Shown here: positions 18,748-21,289 of the stretch, in pieces
Layout: every line of letters starts with the position of its first letter
Numbering within the stretch: position 1 is the stretch's first letter
Origin: Rhizobiales bacterium UBA3584
GTDB taxonomy: Bacteria; Pseudomonadota; Alphaproteobacteria; Rhizobiales; Devosiaceae
DNA: 21,289 nt
Assembly (NCBI GenBank): GCA_002375765.1
Contig: DFMV01000039.1
Location: 14,220 to 35,508, forward strand
Reading direction: 5' to 3'
Program-made: the position numbers and the translations under genes
The notes under the pieces: model-generated
Databases searched by the model: none
Told to the model about the DNA's origin: nothing
What the model saw: only the letters and a program-made list of their open reading frames with translations

Positions 18748-18794
18748 CTGATCCATATGCGATTGCGCTGCCGGGGAGAAGGTCTCCGGCAACT

Positions 18795-18817
18795 CCGTTT
18801 CGGAGCGATCCGAACGG
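18795..18817 (-). other. Hairpin in the rpmA 3' untranslated region
   Basis: TCCGAACGG (18809-18817, plus strand) pairs with CCGTTTCGGA (18795-18804) with one bulged T and the loop GCGA. CTCCG/CGGAG (18793-18805) offers a competing, shorter stem. The element sits 10 bases after the rpmA stop, before the terminator, and could stabilise the mRNA end or slow polymerase. Confidence 0.45.
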
Positions 18818-18826
18818 CCTGCCGAA

Positions 18827-19093
18827 TTATTCAGCAGCCTTGAGCGGCGCAACCGATACATAGCTTTTGCCGCCCGACTTGGTGGCGAATGTCACCTTGC
18901 CGTCGACGAGAGCGAAAATGGTGTGGTCCTTGCCCAGGCCAACATTAGTGCCCGGATGCCATTTGGTGCCGCGCTGGCGCACGATGATGTTGCCGGCGAC
19001 AACGGCTTCGCCGCCGAACTTCTTGACGCCGAGGCGGCGGCCGGCTGTATCGCGACCGTTGCGGGATGAGCCGCCTGCTTTCTTATGTGCCAT
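18827..19093 (-). CDS. rpmA: 50S ribosomal protein bL27
   Basis: The 88-residue protein begins [20 protein letters not shown], continuing LGVKKFGG, and has [31 protein letters not shown]; these are diagnostic for bL27, whose N-terminus reaches towards the peptidyl transferase centre. No Firmicutes-type N-terminal pre-sequence is present. GAGGA (19107-19103) lies 9 bases before the ATG. It follows rplU by 33 bases, the standard rplU-rpmA pair, and is followed by a 3' hairpin and a strong terminator. Confidence 0.99.
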   Translation of the reverse strand: MAHKKAGGSSRNGRDTAGRRLGVKKFGGEAVVAGNIIVRQRGTKWHPGTNVGLGKDHTIFALVDGKVTFATKSGGKSYVSVAPLKAAE

Positions 19094-19126
19094 GGTTCAA
19101 TATCCTCGAATTTGTCTGTGTCGCGA

Positions 19127-19789
19127 TTACTGATCGGCCTTGGCGCGCGGGGGCTTGCCGGCAATCAGCTCATTGGCCTGGTCGACCCATTCGTCGCGCT
19201 CGATGCGGCCCTTGAAATCAAGCTCTTCGTCGAACTTGGCGACGTCGGCCTTGGTCCACTTGGCGATCTGGGTCAGGCTGGTGATGCCGGCTGCAGCGAG
19301 CTTTTTTTCCAGCGCGGGACCAACGCCGCCGATCAGCTTGACGTCGTCCTTGAAGTCGGCTGCGGGAGTGGCTTCAGTCTTTTCAGCCTTGGCGGGCTTG
19401 GCTTCGGCAGCAGGTTTGGCTTCTGCCTTTGCAGCCTTTTTGGGCGCAGCGGCCTTCTTGCCCGAAGGCTTGGCGCCGCCGGTCAGAATTTCGGTGATGC
19501 GGACCAGCGTCAGTTCCTGACGGTGGCCATTCTTGCGGCGATAGCCCTGGCGGCGCTTCTTTTTGAAAACAATGACCTTCTTGTCGCGGAACTGCTCAAC
19601 GACTTCGCCGGCAACCAGCGCGCCATCGACGAGCGGGGCACCGAGCGTGACGTCGGCACCGGCGCCAACCATCAGGACGTTTTCAAAGGTGATGGCATCG
19701 CCGGCTTCGCCAGCGAGCTTTTCGACGCGGACCAGATCATTGGCAGCAACTTTGTACTGCTTGCCACCGGTCTTGATGACTGCAAACAT
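19127..19789 (-). CDS. rplU: 50S ribosomal protein bL21 with C-terminal helix-hairpin-helix extension
   Basis: Residues 1-100 are a normal bL21: [20 protein letters not shown] at the start, [29 protein letters not shown], and VRITEI at the end. The protein runs on to 220 residues: an Ala/Lys/Glu/Pro-rich linker (about 103-150) and a compact domain (about 150-215) with [21 protein letters not shown], a helix-hairpin-helix motif, then [16 protein letters not shown]. Such tails occur in other Hyphomicrobiales bL21 proteins, as I recall; their job is not settled. The ATG at 19789 is the first residue of the conserved domain; the open frame continues 57 codons upstream without conserved features and runs into the leader. 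No clear ribosome binding site precedes the ATG. Confidence 0.95.
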   Translation of the reverse strand: MFAVIKTGGKQYKVAANDLVRVEKLAGEAGDAITFENVLMVGAGADVTLGAPLVDGALVAGEVVEQFRDKKVIVFKKKRRQGYRRKNGHRQELTLVRITEILTGGAKPSGKKAAAPKKAAKAEAKPAAEAKPAKAEKTEATPAADFKDDVKLIGGVGPALEKKLAAAGITSLTQIAKWTKADVAKFDEELDFKGRIERDEWVDQANELIAGKPPRAKADQ

Positions 19790-19841
19790 ATGTTTTGGCC
19801 GGATTTTCACCCGGTTCCCTTGGTTTTCGCACCTTACGGCG

Positions 19842-19898
19842 CCGCGGACGATGCCTGTTTTCCGCGGTCTTCCGGCTGGCCGGAGATATAGTTCCGGC
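19842..19898 (-). promoter_or_regulatory. Structured 5' leader of rplU
   Basis: Two perfect hairpins stand in the untranslated leader: GCCGGA/TCCGGC (19898-19879) around an 8-base loop, and CCGCGGA/TCCGCGG (19867-19842) around a 12-base loop. The segment between them, TCCGGCTGGCCGGA (19871-19884, plus strand), can form a competing stem with the first. Mutually exclusive stems ahead of a ribosomal protein gene suggest autogenous control by bL21, but no match to a named leader family is claimed. Confidence 0.4.
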
Positions 19899-19969
19899 GG
19901 GCGGCCTGTGGCAGCGTATTTGAACAAAACAAATGGCGCACAGGCGGGGCCCATGCGCATTCGGAGCTG

Positions 19970-19998
19970 CTTATCGGTGCAAATGGCTCAAGAGTCAA
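19970..19998 (-). promoter_or_regulatory. Candidate promoter of rplU-rpmA
   Basis: On the minus strand TTGACT (19998-19993) and GATAAG (19975-19970) are separated by exactly 17 bases and match 5 of 6 and 4 of 6 bases of the housekeeping boxes. The -35 overlaps a GAGTC site (19992-19996), which fits the GANTC recognition sequence of the CcrM methylase of alphaproteobacteria. It would give a leader of about 170 bases. Confidence 0.55.
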
Positions 19999-20022
19999 GG
20001 CCAGCACGCGTCTGAGCGATCC

Positions 20023-20715
20023 CTAATACCAGTCCCGTTCGACGATCTCGGTGTTCGAGCCTTTGGGCATCAATGCCGTCAGGTCAGAGGGCTCTTTACC
20101 CGGCTTGTCGAAAGGAAAGCGATAGTGAAAGGGATAAACATAGCGCGGCGCGGTTTTTTCGATGCAGGTCAGCACCTGATCGGGGGTCATCGTATAGGGC
20201 AGGTTCATGGGAAAGAACGCGATGTCGATCTTGCCCAATTGATCCATTTCCTGGGTCGGCTCGGTGTCCGAAGCCAGATAGACCACGGTGCCGGAAAAGT
20301 CGAAGAGATAGCCGTTTCCGACACCCTTTTCATGATATTTCTGACGATCAGGGGTGGTGTTGTACATCGCGACGGCGCGGATGGTGATGCCATGCCATTC
20401 GGTTGTCTCGCCGTTCGCCATCAACGTTGTGCGGACGACCATGTCCTCGGGCAACTGATCATAGACAATCCTGGGGGCGATGATCTGCGTGTCCTCGCCT
20501 ATGACGGCGCCCAATGTCTCGAGTTCGAGATGGTCGCCGTGATGGTGGGTGAGAATGATCAGGGTTGGTGCAGCGAAATCGGCAAAGCGGGCCGGATCGC
20601 CGACGGGATCGCAATAGATGGTCTCCCCGCTCCATTCCATGACGAAGGTGGCGTGATGGATTGGAGCGATGACCAGGGGGCCGGCTGGCGTATCGTAGGT
20701 GTCGCGCTCTTTCAT
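20023..20715 (-). CDS. Metal-dependent hydrolase, metallo-beta-lactamase fold
   Basis: The 230-residue protein has the zinc motif HxHxDH as THHHGDHLE (His57, His59, Asp61, His62), a later Asp in YLASDTE and a C-terminal His in YPFHYRF, the ligand set of the metallo-beta-lactamase fold. Overall it resembles the UPF0173/UlaG-like group of small cytoplasmic hydrolases; the substrate is unknown. No signal peptide is seen. The ATG at 20715 has AAGGGAG 6 bases upstream. The longer frame to 20874 has no conserved features and overlaps the preceding gene. It follows the cyclotransferase-like gene by 19 bases, so they likely form a two-gene operon. Confidence 0.88.
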   Translation of the reverse strand: MKERDTYDTPAGPLVIAPIHHATFVMEWSGETIYCDPVGDPARFADFAAPTLIILTHHHGDHLELETLGAVIGEDTQIIAPRIVYDQLPEDMVVRTTLMANGETTEWHGITIRAVAMYNTTPDRQKYHEKGVGNGYLFDFSGTVVYLASDTEPTQEMDQLGKIDIAFFPMNLPYTMTPDQVLTCIEKTAPRYVYPFHYRFPFDKPGKEPSDLTALMPKGSNTEIVERDWY

Positions 20716-20734
20716 CGGTCTCTCCCTTTGTTGG

Positions 20735-21160
20735 TCAGCTCGCAAAGTCGTCCGACCTGTACTGCGCAATGGCTTGAGGCCGGTGGAGCGCTGTCCAGGT
20801 TTCAAACGTCCATCGTGGGGCGTCGGTATTGATCGTCTTTGTGGGAAAATAGGTCTGAGCGGTCCCGGTTCCACCCTGCGTCTCGATTTCGATCATGCCG
20901 CGCCGATATTCGTCGCCTTCGAAGGCATCGAGCCGCGCCATATCGCGCTGACCCAGTCCTGCGATCATAAGCCCGAGGGTCCATTGATTGGCCGGGACCA
21001 GTGCGGGATAAAGCCGGTCGGGATAGTAAACGGTGCGCCATCCATATGCCCGGGCATCGACACGGTCGGCCGGGGGCACGGCACGGCCAAGGACGCCCTC
21101 GAGAATTTCCCGGTCGCGCAATGTGCCATAGACGAAAAGGGCAAGATCGATCTCAGTCAT
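20735..21160 (-). CDS. Gamma-glutamylcyclotransferase-like protein
   Basis: The 141-residue protein has the substrate-loop signature VYGTLR at 10-15 and ARLDAFEGDEYRR at 75-87, where Glu81 is the probable catalytic acid/base of the gamma-glutamylcyclotransferase (AIG2/YtfP-like) fold. These enzymes release 5-oxoproline from gamma-glutamyl compounds; members differ in substrate and several have no known one, so only the fold is assigned. It is the first gene of the minus-strand block. The ATG at 21160 has no strong ribosome binding site. On its other side a plus-strand gene probably begins just beyond the window. Confidence 0.83.
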   Translation of the reverse strand: MTEIDLALFVYGTLRDREILEGVLGRAVPPADRVDARAYGWRTVYYPDRLYPALVPANQWTLGLMIAGLGQRDMARLDAFEGDEYRRGMIEIETQGGTGTAQTYFPTKTINTDAPRWTFETWTALHRPQAIAQYRSDDFAS

Positions 21161-21289
21161 GAAAAGGTGACTATCAGGCTTGGCGACAATTCAAAACAAG
21201 GTGTTGCGGGGCAACCAACCCTATGCCATATAGCGCCCACCCAACGACCCAAGCGGCGATCGTCTCGCCGCGACACCAAGACGGAGAGG
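21161..21289. other. Probable divergent intergenic region at the window edge
   Basis: These 129 bases hold no complete gene. The last bases, GGAGAGG at 21283-21289, look like a plus-strand ribosome binding site, so a divergent gene may start within about 10 bases outside the window. A GTTGC/GCAAC hairpin (21203-21215) is present. No promoter of good quality was recognised on either strand. Confidence 0.4.

Noticed and set aside
19790..19960. 57-codon upstream extension of rplU
   Set aside because: bL21 begins at [11 protein letters not shown]; the upstream codons show no conservation and coincide with the structured leader.
7120..21160. Search for a mobile element, CRISPR array, toxin-antitoxin pair or other new system
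   Set aside because: No transposase or integrase motif, terminal repeats, regularly spaced repeats or compositional break were seen; all genes fit a conserved core gene order.

Overview
The window is a stretch of chromosome from a GC-rich alphaproteobacterium, most likely of the order Hyphomicrobiales (Rhizobiales). Devosia/Pelagibacterium-like bacteria are my best guess at family level, but that is inference. The evidence is the F1 ATP synthase order atpH-A-G-D-C with the alphaproteobacterial insert in the beta subunit, a bL21 protein with a helix-hairpin-helix tail, and the gene string rplU-rpmA-GNAT-GNAT-obgE-proB-proA-nadD-rsfS-rlmH-envC-ctpA-(deacetylase)-rppH. No mobile element, CRISPR array, rRNA, tRNA or clearly foreign island was found.

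Plus strand, 1-7111: the last 51 codons of atpH, then atpA, atpG, atpD and atpC, which encode the F1 part of ATP synthase. Hairpins lie in the atpD-atpC gap and directly after atpC, where a U-tract terminator ends the operon. A single gene for a Cache-type methyl-accepting chemotaxis protein follows, with its own strong ribosome binding site, a C-terminal CheR-tether-like pentapeptide and a strong terminator.

Minus strand, 21160-7129 (read right to left): a gamma-glutamylcyclotransferase-like gene and a metallo-beta-lactamase-fold hydrolase form a small pair. Next come rplU and rpmA (ribosomal proteins bL21 and bL27), with a good candidate promoter, a structured 5' leader and a strong terminator. 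Directly beyond that terminator is a tightly packed run: two RimJ/RimL-like acetyltransferases, obgE (ribosome-assembly GTPase), proB and proA (proline synthesis), and nadD (NAD synthesis). After a 200-base gap with a candidate promoter come rsfS and rlmH (ribosome silencing, 23S rRNA methylation), envC and ctpA (cell-wall hydrolase control, periplasmic protease), a divergent polysaccharide deacetylase, rppH (mRNA decapping) and an aspartate/glutamate racemase. Many junctions are stop/start overlaps (ATGA, TGATG, GTGA, TTGA), which points to translational coupling.

The themes are energy conversion, ribosome assembly and silencing, proline/NAD supply and envelope remodelling: a housekeeping core, not an accessory island. 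I did not find a previously undescribed defence or mobile system. What deserves a second look is regulatory: the rplU leader, the terminator 7 bases ahead of a ribosome binding site, and intergenic hairpins without U-tracts. Several proteins also have altered catalytic residues (Thr/Cys racemase, degenerate EnvC LytM domain, deacetylase without its Asp pair).
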